The notes under the pieces are model-generated. The model had not been told where the DNA came from and ran no database searches. It was given only the letters and a program-made list of their open reading frames with translations. A DNA stretch of 64,000 nucleotides. It comes from Amycolatopsis decaplanina DSM 44594 (lineage in GTDB: Bacteria > Actinomycetota > Actinomycetes > Mycobacteriales > Pseudonocardiaceae). This document shows positions 37,146-45,901 of the stretch, in pieces. The DNA lies in the NCBI RefSeq assembly GCF_000342005.1, contig NZ_AOHO01000038.1, forward strand, positions 92,920 through 156,919, read 5' to 3'. The number at the start of each line of letters is the position of its first letter. Positions within the stretch are counted from its first letter, which is position 1. Made by a program: the position numbers and the translations under genes.

Positions 37146-39479
37146 GTGAACCGGATCTTTGTGCAGCCCGAACGGCGGAAAGGGGTCCGTGGCGTGCTCG
37201 CCCTCGGCCTTTCCGCGCTCCTGATCGCCACCGGACTCGGTGGTGCCACCGCCGCGGCCGCCGACTACAGCCAGAGTGCCGCGTCCTTGAACGCGACCCA
37301 GGCACAGTTCTCCTTCACGCCGGCGACCCCCGCGCGGTACGTCGACATCCACTACACCGGTGTTCCGGGAGTGGGGCAGCAGAACGTCCGCATGGCCGAC
37401 GACGGCGGCACGTGGCGGCACACCGTCGGCTCGCTGTCGGCCGGCACGGTGCTCGACTACTGGTTCACCTACGAGAAGAACGGGCCGCAGTACGACACCC
37501 CGCACTTCACCTACACCCACGGCGGCGGTGGCACGACCGTCGCCTCGCCGACGTTCGATCCGCCGGGGGGCAGTTATCCGAGCGCCCGCTCGGTGACCTT
37601 GTCGAGCGCGACGGCCGGCGCGGCCATCCGGTACACAGTGGACGGTTCCACGCCGACCGCGTCGTCCACTCTGTACACCGGGCCGATCACGGTCTCCGCG
37701 TCCTCGACGATCTCCGCGATCGCGCTCAAGTCGGGCTCGGCGAACTCCCCGGTGGCGTCGGCGAGCTACACGATCGGATCGACACAGGCGACGTGCCCCG
37801 CCCAGGCCGAGGTCCCGGACTTCGGACCGAATGTGCGGATCTTCGACCCGGGCATGTCGGCGTCGTCGATCCAGGCCAGGCTGGACGCGGACTTCACCGC
37901 GCAGAAGGACACCCTGACCGCGCAGTTCACCGAGCGCCGGTACGCGCACCTGTTCAAGCCCGGCGTGTACAACGGGATTCACGACAACGTCGGCTACTAC
38001 ACCTCCGTCGCGGGCCTCGGGCAGAACCCGGGCGACGTCGTGATCAACGGTGACGTGACCGTCGACGCGTTCAACGAGTCGGACAAGGGTGTGGCGCTGC
38101 AGAACTTCTGGCGCTCGGCGGAGAACCTCGCCGTGGTCCCGAGCAGCGGCTCGACCCGCTGGGCCGTCGCGCAGGCCGCGCCGTTCCGCCGGATGGACAT
38201 CCGCGGCGGGCTGCAGCTCTACCCGGCCAGCTACGGGTTCGCGAGCGGCGGCTACACCGCCGACACCAAGGTCTCCGGTCAGGCCGCGTCGATCTCGCAA
38301 CAGCAGTGGTACACCCGTGACAGCAGCTACGGCAGCTGGGACGGCGGGGTCTGGAACATGGTCTTCTCCGGGACGAGCGGCGCTCCCGCGAACACCTTCC
38401 CGAACCCGCCGGAGACGACGCTGGGCACCACGCCGGTGTCCCGCGACGTCCCGTATCTCTACCTCGACGGCTCCGGCAAGTACCGCGTGTTCCTGCCCTC
38501 CCTGCGTACCGGCGCTTCCGGGCCGAGCTGGGTCAATGGCGGCACTCAGGGCAGCTCACTGCCGATGAGCCAGTTCTACGTCGTGAAGGCGGGGGACACG
38601 GCGTCGTCGATCAACGCCGCGCTTTCCCAAGGCTGCAACCTGTTCTTCACGCCGGGCGTCTACCACCTCGACCAGACGCTCAATGTGACGAAGGCGAACA
38701 CCGTCGTCCTCGGCGTCGGCTACCCGACGCTGGTGCCGGACAACGGCGTCGACGCGATGCGGGTCGCCGACGTGGACGGCGTCCGGCTCAAGGGCCTGCT
38801 GTTCGACGCCGGAACGACCAACTCGCAGTCACTGCTCACGGTCGGCCAGGCGGGCGCGACGGCGAACCACTCGGCGAACCCGACGACGGTGCAGGACGTG
38901 TTCTTCCGGATCGGCGGTCAGATCGCGGGGAAGGCGACGAACAGCCTGATCGTCAACAGCCGCGACACGATCATCGACCACATCTGGGCCTGGCGGGCCG
39001 ACCACGGCAACGCGGGCACCTACGGCTGGACGATCAACACCGGCGACACCGGCGTGGTCGTCAACGGCGACAACGTGCTGGCGACCGGCCTGTTCGTCGA
39101 GCATTACCAGAAGTACCAGGTGATCTGGAACGGCCAGAACGGCAGGACGATCTTCTTCCAGAACGAGATCCCGTACGACGTCCCTGATCAGGCGGGCTGG
39201 AAGAGCCCCAACGGGCTCAACGGGTACGCCGCCTACAAGGTGGGGGACAACGTGACCACGCACGAGGCGTGGGGCCTGGGCAGTTACTGCTTCTTCAACG
39301 ACAACCCGTCGGTGAACCTCCACCACGCGTTCGAGGTGCCGAACCGCTCCGGCGTCCGGTTCCACAACATGGTGACGGTTTCGCTGAACTACAAGGGGAC
39401 CATCACCCACGTGATCAACGACGCCGGGGCGGTGACGCCGCCCGGGACGACACCGAGCAACTTGGTGAGCTACCCGTAA
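37146..39479 (+). CDS. Secreted beta-helix carbohydrate-active protein with CBM56-like and CHB_HEX_C domains
   Basis: The product has 777 residues from the GTG at 37146 (CCGGAGGTG upstream). Signal peptide ~1-40; residues ~40-130 (DYSQSAASLNATQAQFSF, YVDIHYTGVPGVGQQNVRM) resemble a CBM56-type beta-1,3-glucan-binding domain; ~135-220 is a chitobiase/hexosaminidase C-terminal-like module (PGGSYPSARSVTLSS, IRYTVDGSTPT); the rest is a two-part parallel beta-helix (FTPGVYHLDQTLNV, LVPDNGVDAMRVADVDGVRL). A GH55-like beta-1,3-glucanase activity is possible but unproven. Confidence 0.72.
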   Translation: MNRIFVQPERRKGVRGVLALGLSALLIATGLGGATAAAADYSQSAASLNATQAQFSFTPATPARYVDIHYTGVPGVGQQNVRMADDGGTWRHTVGSLSAGTVLDYWFTYEKNGPQYDTPHFTYTHGGGGTTVASPTFDPPGGSYPSARSVTLSSATAGAAIRYTVDGSTPTASSTLYTGPITVSASSTISAIALKSGSANSPVASASYTIGSTQATCPAQAEVPDFGPNVRIFDPGMSASSIQARLDADFTAQKDTLTAQFTERRYAHLFKPGVYNGIHDNVGYYTSVAGLGQNPGDVVINGDVTVDAFNESDKGVALQNFWRSAENLAVVPSSGSTRWAVAQAAPFRRMDIRGGLQLYPASYGFASGGYTADTKVSGQAASISQQQWYTRDSSYGSWDGGVWNMVFSGTSGAPANTFPNPPETTLGTTPVSRDVPYLYLDGSGKYRVFLPSLRTGASGPSWVNGGTQGSSLPMSQFYVVKAGDTASSINAALSQGCNLFFTPGVYHLDQTLNVTKANTVVLGVGYPTLVPDNGVDAMRVADVDGVRLKGLLFDAGTTNSQSLLTVGQAGATANHSANPTTVQDVFFRIGGQIAGKATNSLIVNSRDTIIDHIWAWRADHGNAGTYGWTINTGDTGVVVNGDNVLATGLFVEHYQKYQVIWNGQNGRTIFFQNEIPYDVPDQAGWKSPNGLNGYAAYKVGDNVTTHEAWGLGSYCFFNDNPSVNLHHAFEVPNRSGVRFHNMVTVSLNYKGTITHVINDAGAVTPPGTTPSNLVSYP

Positions 39480-39489
39480 CGCGGCCGCC

Positions 39490-39535
39490 CTCGTGAGTGG
39501 TAAGGACGGTTAGAACCGTCCTTACCACTCACGAG
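39490..39535. repeat. Palindromic repeat, family A, copy 2
   Basis: 22-bp arms (39490-39511, 39514-39535) around AG, identical to the copy at 8365 except one stem pair changed from G-C to A-T on both arms. It lies 10 bp past the beta-helix gene stop. Confidence 0.85.
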
Positions 39536-39572
39536 TCCTTCACGCGCCGACCATGTGCCCCGCCACCGCCAC

Positions 39573-39625
39573 GTCGCGAAAGCCACGTTCAGGACATCCA
39601 ACGTCGCGAACGTGGCTTTCGCGAC
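39573..39625. repeat. Inverted repeat, family C
   Basis: 18-bp arms (39573-39590, 39608-39625), perfect, with a 17-nt loop. Lies in the intergenic region between family A elements; no gene is visible from 39480 to 39739. Confidence 0.8.
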
Positions 39626-39668
39626 ACGCTCCGACATCACGAAGCTACCTTTGCCTTACCCCTCATGG

Positions 39669-39690
39669 AACCGTCCTTGCCACTCACGAG
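39669..39690. repeat. Half copy of palindromic repeat family A
   Basis: Matches the right arm of copies 1 and 2 over 22 bp, with a G at the variable stem position. The left arm is missing. Confidence 0.7.
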
Positions 39691-39739
39691 TCTGTATAAC
39701 GTCCTATACCACTCGGCTTCGTGTTGATCTTCGTCAGGC

Positions 39740-39937
39740 GGGCTGGTCCTGAGCACGGCGATCATCGATCTCTCGGCGCTGGAACTGCGGTTCGGCGACG
39801 TGGGGGAAAGCGGGATGACCCGCTATCACGGTCGCTACTCGATCGACAACTTCAGCCACGTGAAGGGCGTGCGGGACAAGCCGCTCGCAGGTGAATCACC
39901 GGCCTTCCCGGCTGCCTTCGTAAGCCCGCTCGCGTAG
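39740..39937 (+). pseudogene. C-terminal remnant of an aldehyde dehydrogenase gene
   Basis: An open frame with strong third-position GC bias but no start codon reads RFGDVGESGMTRYHGRYSI then DNFSHVKGVRDKPL, the C-terminal signature of NAD(P)+ aldehyde dehydrogenases (FGGVGESGMGxYHG...FSH). Only ~55 residues remain; the catalytic domain is gone. The stop TAG is at 39935. The end overlaps the convergent gene by 42 bp. Probably left after a deletion in this repeat-rich gap. Confidence 0.75.
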
Positions 39938-40576
39938 CCCGGCGAGCCAGCCGGGCCGCGGCTCCCAGCCCCGCGGCGGGTGAAGCATCGGATCGAAAGC
40001 GGGACGAGAGGCGTCTTCGTCCACCTCGTGGAGGGTCAGCGTCGCGCAGGGCTTCCGATGTCCGTTGGCGCGGACAGTCTCGAAGAGGTAGGTCACCGGC
40101 CCTTCCGCCACCAGTCGCGTCAAGGCGTCCAGTGACGCTTCGGCGTGCCGTGACGTCTCCGCGCGGGCCGACAGCCAGATCAGGTCGCCCTTCGTGCGAT
40201 AGGGCAACAAAGTGCTGTAGCGCCCGGTGGTCCAGGCTCGCGCCGGCCGCGGCAACACGCGGCCGGCGAGGCCGGTACCCGAAGTAGTCAGCGTGAGATC
40301 CCACGGATCACCGTCGGCCGAAGGAATCCGAACCGCCAGCCCCAGCGCGTCGGGCAGCCGCCCCGGGAGTCCGGCTCCCTTGGACATCCGCACGGTGACG
40401 GCCACCGGCTCCTCCGGCAGCGCGAGGTCATCGTGCGCCAGAGCGTGAAGTTCTCCTTTGAGCAGTAGACCGTTCGGGTGAAAGGCTCTCGCCCCGCGAA
40501 GTACCGCGAGGGCATGGAAGCCGATGCGGAAGAACTCGCCGACCGGCCCGGCCCGCGATGCGTTGACCTCAGCCAC
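39896..40576 (-). CDS. Hypothetical protein, possibly with a catalase-like fold
   Basis: 226 residues from the GTG at 40576, which follows GGAGGG. The order HPNGLLLKGEL, VTVRMSKGAGLPGRLPDALGLAVRIP, DLTLTTSG, and YSTLLPYR faintly recalls the haem-binding catalase fold, but catalytic residues cannot be assigned. No signal peptide or membrane segment. Its promoter faces the DUF4383 gene. Confidence 0.6.
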   Translation of the reverse strand: MAEVNASRAGPVGEFFRIGFHALAVLRGARAFHPNGLLLKGELHALAHDDLALPEEPVAVTVRMSKGAGLPGRLPDALGLAVRIPSADGDPWDLTLTTSGTGLAGRVLPRPARAWTTGRYSTLLPYRTKGDLIWLSARAETSRHAEASLDALTRLVAEGPVTYLFETVRANGHRKPCATLTLHEVDEDASRPAFDPMLHPPRGWEPRPGWLAGLRERAYEGSREGR

Positions 40577-40774
40577 GATTTCCACCCTCCGTGTGACGCG
40601 CGTGCTTTCGCGGTGGCTACCCCGGACGCGCCGGATCACACGGGAAATCCCACGAATTCGAAGACGCCGATCGGTCTCGGTTTTCCGGTGTGACCGGCTT
40701 TCGCACGGGTACCCGACGTGGTGTTCGCCCAACGGGCGTCCGAGAGTCTCTTCCACCTTGGATCGGAGGAAATC

Positions 40775-41230
40775 ATGACTGCATCGCCGACCATGGTTCG
40801 GCGGGCTCCGCGCCAGCTCATCGCCCTCGGGGTGGGCGCGGTCTTCCTGCTCGTCGGCATCCTTGGCTTCATCCCCGGCATCACGACGAACTACGAGCAG
40901 CTGAGCGGCGCCGGGCATGATTCCGGCGCGTTGCTGCTGGGTGTGTTCCAGGTGTCGGTCCTGCACAACATCGTCCACCTGGCGTTCGGCGTCGCGGGCA
41001 TCCTGCTGGCCCGGACGGTGAGCGGCGCGAGGGCGTTCCTTGTCGGCGGCGGGGTGATTTACCTCGTGCTCTGGCTTTACGGGCTGTTGATCGACCACGG
41101 ATCGGCGGCGAATTTCGTGCCCGTCAACACTGCCGACAACTGGCTGCACCTCGGGCTCGCCGTCGGGATGATCGCCCTCGGGCTCATTCCGCTCTCCGGC
41201 TCGAAGGCACCTATCGCCGACTCGCGTTAG
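40775..41230 (+). CDS. DUF4383 membrane protein
   Basis: The product has 151 residues with four hydrophobic helices (LIALGVGAVFLLVGILGFIPG, LHNIVHLAFGVAGILLA, FLVGGGVIYLVLWLYGLL, WLHLGLAVGMIALGLIPL). Matches the DUF4383 pattern with GFIPG and HNIVHLAFG. ATG follows CGGAGGAAATC. Lies 31 bp before manganese catalase and may share its transcript and an oxidative-stress role. Confidence 0.82.
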   Translation: MTASPTMVRRAPRQLIALGVGAVFLLVGILGFIPGITTNYEQLSGAGHDSGALLLGVFQVSVLHNIVHLAFGVAGILLARTVSGARAFLVGGGVIYLVLWLYGLLIDHGSAANFVPVNTADNWLHLGLAVGMIALGLIPLSGSKAPIADSR

Positions 41231-41261
41231 TCCCTACCCCTGAATTCTTCGGAGGTTGTCA

Positions 41262-42143
41262 GTGTTCCGTCATACCAAATCGCTCCAATTCGAGGCCAAG
41301 CCGGAAAAGCCGGACGCCTTGTACGCCCGAAGGCTGCAGGAACTGATCGGTGGCGCCTACGGTGAAATGACCGTCACCATGCAGTATCTCTTCCAGGGCT
41401 GGAATTGCCGGATCGAGGGCAAGTACAAGGATCTGATCATGGACACGGCGACCGAGGAGATCGGTCACGTCGAAATGCTGGCGACGATGGTCGCCCGGCT
41501 GCTGGAAGGCGCGCCCGCCACCACGGTGGCCGAGGCGGCGAAGGACCCGGCCACCGCGGCGATCCTCGGCGGGATGGATCCCCAGCAGGCGATCATCTCC
41601 GGTGGCGGCGCCACGCCGAGCGACAGCCAGGGTTACCCGTGGAACGGCCGTTACATCGTGGCATCGGGCAATCTGCTGGCCGATTTCCGGGCGAACGCCG
41701 CGGCGGAGGCGCAGGGCCGGTTGCAGACGGCCCGGCTGTACAACATGACCGACGACCCGGGTGTGAAGGCGATGCTGCAGTTCAACCTCGCACGGGACAC
41801 GGTGCACCAGAAGCAGTGGCTCGCCGCGATCGAGGAACTCAAGGCCGACGGCCTGGAAAGCGACATCGCGCCGACGGCGCTGTTCGACGAGGAGAACCAG
41901 GCCCACAACAACACCGTTTGGCACTTGTCCGACGGTCCGGACGGCTCGAAGGGCGGCTGGAGCTTCGGCGAAGACGGGATCGAGTACCTGATGGACCCCG
42001 AGCCGCTCGGCGGCCCGGGCACCGCTCCGAAGCCCGATCCGGCGCTCTACGGCACCTATGCGCCGCTGCAGGACGCGGTCGGGACGGTCAAGGGCAAGGC
42101 CAAGGACATGAAGAAGAAGGCCACCAAGTCGCGCAAGAGCTAG
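41262..42143 (+). CDS. Manganese catalase
   Basis: The product has 293 residues from GTG 41262 (GGAGG 6 nt upstream). A ferritin-like four-helix bundle carries the dimanganese ligands: Glu in GGAYGEMTVTMQYLFQG, ATEEIGHVEML, the AAAEAQGRLQTARLY helix and RDTVHQKQW. Length and the Lys-rich C-terminus (KDMKKKATKSRKS) fit non-haem catalases of actinomycetes. Converts H2O2 to water and oxygen. Confidence 0.9.
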   Translation: MFRHTKSLQFEAKPEKPDALYARRLQELIGGAYGEMTVTMQYLFQGWNCRIEGKYKDLIMDTATEEIGHVEMLATMVARLLEGAPATTVAEAAKDPATAAILGGMDPQQAIISGGGATPSDSQGYPWNGRYIVASGNLLADFRANAAAEAQGRLQTARLYNMTDDPGVKAMLQFNLARDTVHQKQWLAAIEELKADGLESDIAPTALFDEENQAHNNTVWHLSDGPDGSKGGWSFGEDGIEYLMDPEPLGGPGTAPKPDPALYGTYAPLQDAVGTVKGKAKDMKKKATKSRKS

Positions 42144-42158
42144 GCGCGCCGAACCGCG

Positions 42159-42203
42159 TGAAGGGAGCCCTTCCCCGGCACTGCCAGGGGAGAGCTCCCT
42201 TCA
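42159..42203. terminator. Hairpin terminator after manganese catalase
   Basis: 22-nt arms (42159-42180, 42182-42203) pair over most of their length with a few mismatches in the middle. It starts 16 bp past the catalase stop and resembles other intergenic GAAGGGAGC palindromes of such genomes. Confidence 0.7.
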
Positions 42204-42408
42204 TGGGTGCTGTGGGCGAACGAGTCAGTCGGCGGGTGATCCAGGGGCACGCTCTTTGCCACGCGCGAGTTCGGCGTCCAGCTCGGCGCGGAGGAGGATG
42301 AGCGCGGCCGCCCACAACGCTGCCGACAGACCCCGAGGCAGTCAAGCCGAGTGTCCAGGTCGGAGCCACGCACACTGCCACCGTGCAGGTCGATCGACAC
42401 CGTGATCC
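42204..42408. other. Intergenic stretch with a short minus-strand coding scrap
   Basis: No intact gene. On the minus strand about 42224-42310 reads ALILLRAELDAELARGKERA then PGSPAD and a stop, with high third-position GC, so it may be the last ~28 codons of a lost gene. Identity unknown. Confidence 0.3.
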
Positions 42409-42607
42409 TTAGCTCGAACGCGTGAACCCCACCGCATCCCAAACCCACACGTCCGTCCCAGCCTGCTCGAACTTCTCGATCAGCACGTCCGCCAAGTGCG
42501 GCAGCAACACCTTCAACTGGTCATCGCACGCCGGACATGATCACAGAGGCACCCGCTGCCCCCGACAGCCGGCCCACCACGCCGATCACCAAACTTTGGA
42601 CAGAGCC
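42409..42607 (-). mobile_element. Remnant of an ISL3-like insertion sequence (left end)
   Basis: On the minus strand the sequence begins GGCTCTGTCCAAAGTT at 42607, resembling an IS terminus, and about 90 bp later a TTG (42516) opens 35 codons reading LKVLLPHLADVLIEKFEQAG then TDVWVWDAV and a stop at 42409. The N-terminus resembles ISL3-family transposases. The zinc finger and catalytic parts are missing. Confidence 0.45.
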
Positions 42608-42860
42608 GAACGTTTTACAGTCCCGCGGCCGTGAAGTCCCTGACCACGATAACCCGGTCGCGGTTCCACGGGGAACTGCCGGGTGATGTCGAGGAGGGCG
42701 TCCTGACTGTGCCCGGAGCCGAAAGAGCCGCTCCCGGATCAGTACACCTAGTCGGCCATCAGCCTTATCGTGCACAGTTGAACTGCGGCACCATTCTGAA
42801 AACGGCTCCCTGGTCCGCCGTCGGCCCTGTCGGCGCTCGGCAGGTGACAGCGGGCCGCCG
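42608..42860. other. Gap without recognisable gene
   Basis: No convincing frame or structure is visible. Codon bias is poor in all frames; it may be decayed sequence flanking the IS remnant. Confidence 0.4.
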
Positions 42861-43463
42861 TCAGAATCGGGAATTGAGGACGTGGTCGACGGCTGCGTGC
42901 AGTGTCTCGGTTTCGGTGGTCAGGATCGATTCTTCGGAGGGCAAGGCTCTCTGGATCGAGAGTCCGTTGAGGACGGTCACAAGAAATCTGGCACGTCGCC
43001 GGTTGTCACCCTCGGCGAGCGCGCCTTCGTTGCCCAGGACGGTCAGCCAGTACTCGACACGGCGTTGCGCTTCCCGATCGATGGCGAGATACGCTGCGCG
43101 ATTCTCGTCAGTCGGTTCGCGTTCGATGTATGTCGTGAAGATCTCTCCCCAGGCTGCTCGTGCTTGTTCGCCCACGCCGGCGAGAGCCAGCACCTGCCGG
43201 AGACAATCGGCCAACCGCTCCCGCGCCGGCACCGATCGGTCGTGGATCCTGTCGCCGGGTGCCACCGCGTCATAGATGCCGGCGAGGACCGTGTCCTGCA
43301 GCGCGCGCTGTGTCGGAAAGTGATACCTGAGCGAGCCGGTGCTCACCCCGGCCCGCGCCGCGACCGCCCGCACGCTGAGCCGCGCAGCCGGATCCTCGCC
43401 GAACATCGCCATGGCCGCCCGAAGGATCCGCTCCCGGCTGCTGACACCCGTCTCCTGTTCCAC
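42861..43463 (-). CDS. TetR family regulator
   Basis: 200 residues from GTG 43463 (GTGGAGGTG upstream). The helix-turn-helix is RERILRAAMAMFGEDPAARLSVRAVAARAGVSTGSLRYHFPTQ. The C-terminal domain fits the TetR fold with unknown ligand. It is divergent from a membrane protein, with palindromic sites between them. Confidence 0.82.
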   Translation of the reverse strand: MEQETGVSSRERILRAAMAMFGEDPAARLSVRAVAARAGVSTGSLRYHFPTQRALQDTVLAGIYDAVAPGDRIHDRSVPARERLADCLRQVLALAGVGEQARAAWGEIFTTYIEREPTDENRAAYLAIDREAQRRVEYWLTVLGNEGALAEGDNRRRARFLVTVLNGLSIQRALPSEESILTTETETLHAAVDHVLNSRF

Positions 43464-43578
43464 GTCACACCTCCACTGACACACTGTACTAGCACGCTGT
43501 GATACTGTCGCGTCCGATTGGAGTAACACAGTGTGTTAGACGCGGCCGGCACAAGGTCGCTCAACAAGCGAAACGGAC
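43464..43578. promoter_or_regulatory. TetR operators in the divergent promoter
   Basis: TAACACAGTGTGTTA (43524-43538) is a perfect 7-1-7 palindrome. A related degenerate site with ACACACTGT lies at about 43478-43487, close to the TetR start. Together they predict autoregulation and control of the membrane protein gene at 43579. Confidence 0.6.
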
Positions 43579-44205
43579 GTGAAACTCATGCACCGCCTCC
43601 GCAGGCCGTTCCAGATCATCCGCGCTGATCTCCGGGCGTACCTACTCGTCAACGCCTTCGTCTACGGAGTACTGCTCCTCGGCATGGCGTTGGGGGCGCT
43701 CTTTCCGGACCTGCACGCCGCACGGACCGCGTCGTTCGCGAGCGGCGACCAGGGGGCGCTGGTCAACGCGGTGGTCGGCAACGGATGGGTGTTCGGCACG
43801 GTCATCTTCGTCGTCAACGTGTTCCCGACCGCCCTGCTGCTCATCACCCTCCCGTCGCTGGTGGTCCCCTTCGCGGGACTCGCGGTCTTCGCGCTCAAGA
43901 CGATCGACCTGGGCATCACCCTCGCCCCCGTCGACGCGACATCGGGGCTGACCCTCATCCCGCACTCCCTCACGCTGCTCATCGAGTTCCAGGCCTACGC
44001 GCTCGTGATGTTCGGCGCCTACCTGCTCGGCAGGTCGTGGCTGCGGCCGGCGACCGTTGGCGCCCCGACGCGCCGCCAGGGATACCTGCGCGGTCTGAGC
44101 CGGCTCGGCTGGCTCTGGCTCCCGGCACTCGCGCTCTTCGTCATCGGTGCGGTGTACGAGGCCATCGAGATCTACTTCCTCGTGCCGCTGGTGCTCGGAT
44201 CCTGA
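43579..44205 (+). CDS. Membrane protein, stage II sporulation protein M-like
   Basis: The product has 208 residues with about five membrane helices (LLVNAFVYGVLLLGMALGALF, GTVIFVVNVFPTALLLITLP, LVVPFAGLAVFALK, HSLTLLIEFQAYALVMFGAYLLG, WLPALALFVIGAVYEAIEIYFLV). The layout and E in LLIEFQAYAL resemble the SpoIIM/DUF95 group. Likely repressed by the divergent TetR protein. Start GTG 43579 or ATG 43588. Confidence 0.65.
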   Translation: MKLMHRLRRPFQIIRADLRAYLLVNAFVYGVLLLGMALGALFPDLHAARTASFASGDQGALVNAVVGNGWVFGTVIFVVNVFPTALLLITLPSLVVPFAGLAVFALKTIDLGITLAPVDATSGLTLIPHSLTLLIEFQAYALVMFGAYLLGRSWLRPATVGAPTRRQGYLRGLSRLGWLWLPALALFVIGAVYEAIEIYFLVPLVLGS

Positions 44206-44354
44206 TCCGTGCGCACCGGCGGCCCGGCGACGACACGCACGATGCCGGGCGGCGCACCGTGATCAGTGCCGACCACCATCCCTGTCCCGGCGCTTTCCGT
44301 TCCCACCGAATCTATCTCCGTCGGCGATCCCCGGCGGGGTGAGGAGAAGCTGTT

Positions 44355-45008
44355 ATGCACGAGTCGAGCCGCCGTCGCGCGGCGAAGCGGGTCAAGCCCG
44401 GCACCGGGAGAGAACTGAAGCCGTTCCGTTGGTGGCAGCTTTTCTCGCGATCGCTGTACTCGCTCGTTCTCAGCCGCGACGACGGGCGGCCGGCGACGTA
44501 CACCGTCGACGTACGTCATCGCCGGCGGTTCTTCGCGAACGACGGCAAGGGCACAGCCGACCTCTACCTCCACGGACGCCATCACGCCGAATCCAAGCTC
44601 CCCGCCGCCTTTCCCGTCCCGGGCGGCACGATCGAGGTCGCAGAGTCCCCGTTCGGGCTGAAGCGCTGCCACTGTGTCACGACAGACGGGGCGGAGTATC
44701 AGCTGATTCCGGATCGCAGGTCGGCCGAAGGACGCCGTGCGCACCTCGCCCGCACGCACCCCGCGCTGAGCCGCGCGATCAGCATCACGTCGGTCGTTCT
44801 GCTGGTGATCTCGGTGCTCCTGCTCATCCCGCAGCTCATCGAGGTCGCCTTCACCCTGCCGCCTGTCGCGGCGCGCTTCGGGACCTTCCGCTCACCCGTC
44901 TCCCTTCCTGCGTGGCTCAACTCTTTGCTCGGCGTCGGTGCCGTGCTGGCCAGCATCGAACGCGCGCTCCGCTTGCGCCACAATCGGTTCCTCGACACCG
45001 TTGGCTAG
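44355..45008 (+). CDS. Hypothetical membrane-anchored protein
   Basis: The product has 217 residues. A basic N-terminus, a ~110-residue soluble part (YTVDVRHRRRFFANDGKGTADLYLHGRHHAESK) and two C-terminal membrane helices (ITSVVLLVISVLLLIPQLIEV and WLNSLLGVGAVLASIERAL). ATG follows GAGGAGAAG. No family recognised. It follows the SpoIIM-like gene on the same strand after 149 bp. Confidence 0.65.
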   Translation: MHESSRRRAAKRVKPGTGRELKPFRWWQLFSRSLYSLVLSRDDGRPATYTVDVRHRRRFFANDGKGTADLYLHGRHHAESKLPAAFPVPGGTIEVAESPFGLKRCHCVTTDGAEYQLIPDRRSAEGRRAHLARTHPALSRAISITSVVLLVISVLLLIPQLIEVAFTLPPVAARFGTFRSPVSLPAWLNSLLGVGAVLASIERALRLRHNRFLDTVG

Positions 45009-45009
45009 C

Positions 45010-45361
45010 GCCGCATCCCGGGCGTGGGACAACGGAACGCTCACCGGGTCGGTTACGGGGCGGATGGAGACGACGTCAGGCCGGCGGTGCGGATCGGCGC
45101 ATTCGCGTTTCTGGACAGCGAGTGCGAGCCGTAGTTCGTGGATCTCGTCGCCGTGGCGGGCCGACTCAGGATCTGCGGTGCTGCGGTGAGCGACGTGGTC
45201 GTCCCATTCCGCGAGGATGGTGTGCGCGCGGTTCATGGTCGCGCGGCTGACTCCGGCTTCCTGACAGAAGTCCTGCTTGGCCAGCCGTCCGTCGGTGTGG
45301 CGTGCGGCTCCGGTGAGATGCGGCGGTGGGAGTCGTGGCGAGGTGCTCGACCCCGATCATG
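45010..45361 (-). pseudogene. Remnant of a mobile-element accessory gene (helix-turn-helix protein)
   Basis: On the minus strand an open frame without a good start reads HLTGAARHTDGRLAKQDF, CQEAGVSRATMNRAHTILAE, then WDDHVAHRSTADPESARHGD and EIHELRLALAVQ. This resembles small HTH proteins encoded next to tyrosine recombinases in actinomycete elements (TnpC/DUF6262-like context). The frame loses sense where it meets the 3' end of the 44355 gene. Best read as decayed. Confidence 0.4.
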
Positions 45362-45688
45362 CTGTTGTGGCAACGATCGGGACGGCAGCGGTCGTGCAGC
45401 GGGCCTGAGTGCCCGTCGGGGATGGTGGTGTTCTCCAGGACCGGGGGTCCTCGAGCGTCGGCTGGATCCAGGCGAAACCGTCCCTGCCGAACCAAACCGA
45501 CACGACCTCGTTTCGTGCCCACCTACCCGCCGCCTACGTCGAACACACGACCGCCCCAGGCGAATAGCGCACTCCCGAATATGTGCGGGTCTTCCGTGGG
45601 GCCGTCCGGGTTTTCCACCGTGGCAGCCGAGGAACCCCCTGCTGGGGACTTCTTGGCTCACCCGGTGGCGCCGGGGCGAAACAGCGGG
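45362..45688. other. Gap without recognisable gene
   Basis: Short overlapping frames on both strands show no family, start site or steady codon bias. Together with 45010-45361 it looks like decayed mobile DNA. Confidence 0.4.
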
Positions 45689-45901
45689 TCAGACCGGGCG
45701 GGAACGCGACGGTGGCGGCGGCGGGACCGTCTTCGCCAGGACGATGTCCGTCAGCCGGATCGTCGCGAGTCCGCGTTTGGTCTCCACCGTGCACTCGGTG
45801 TCGTCACGGGAGCGCAGGTAGCCGAGCGCGTCGGTGAACCCGCCTTCGATCCGGTACCGCACGACGACCCTCGTGCCGACCGGGACGTCCGGAAGGGTCA
45901 C
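45689..45901 (-). CDS. Small hypothetical protein (SH3-like N-terminal domain type)
   Basis: The product has 70 residues, VPVGTRVVVRYRIEGGFTDALGYLRSRDDTECTVETKRGLATIRLTDIVLAKTVP, a likely small beta barrel as seen at the N-terminus of some actinobacterial acetyltransferases. The GTG overlaps the glutaredoxin-like stop (GTGA), so it is coupled to that gene. Confidence 0.65.
   Translation of the reverse strand: MTLPDVPVGTRVVVRYRIEGGFTDALGYLRSRDDTECTVETKRGLATIRLTDIVLAKTVPPPPPSRSRPV

Noticed and set aside
39480..39700. CRISPR-like array of repeats
   Set aside because: The elements are palindromes of different families without regular spacing or unique spacers, and no cas genes are near.
39497..39727. 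Short plus-strand frame starting in the second palindrome
   Set aside because: Its first codons come from the repeat and the rest crosses other inverted repeats; no coding bias.
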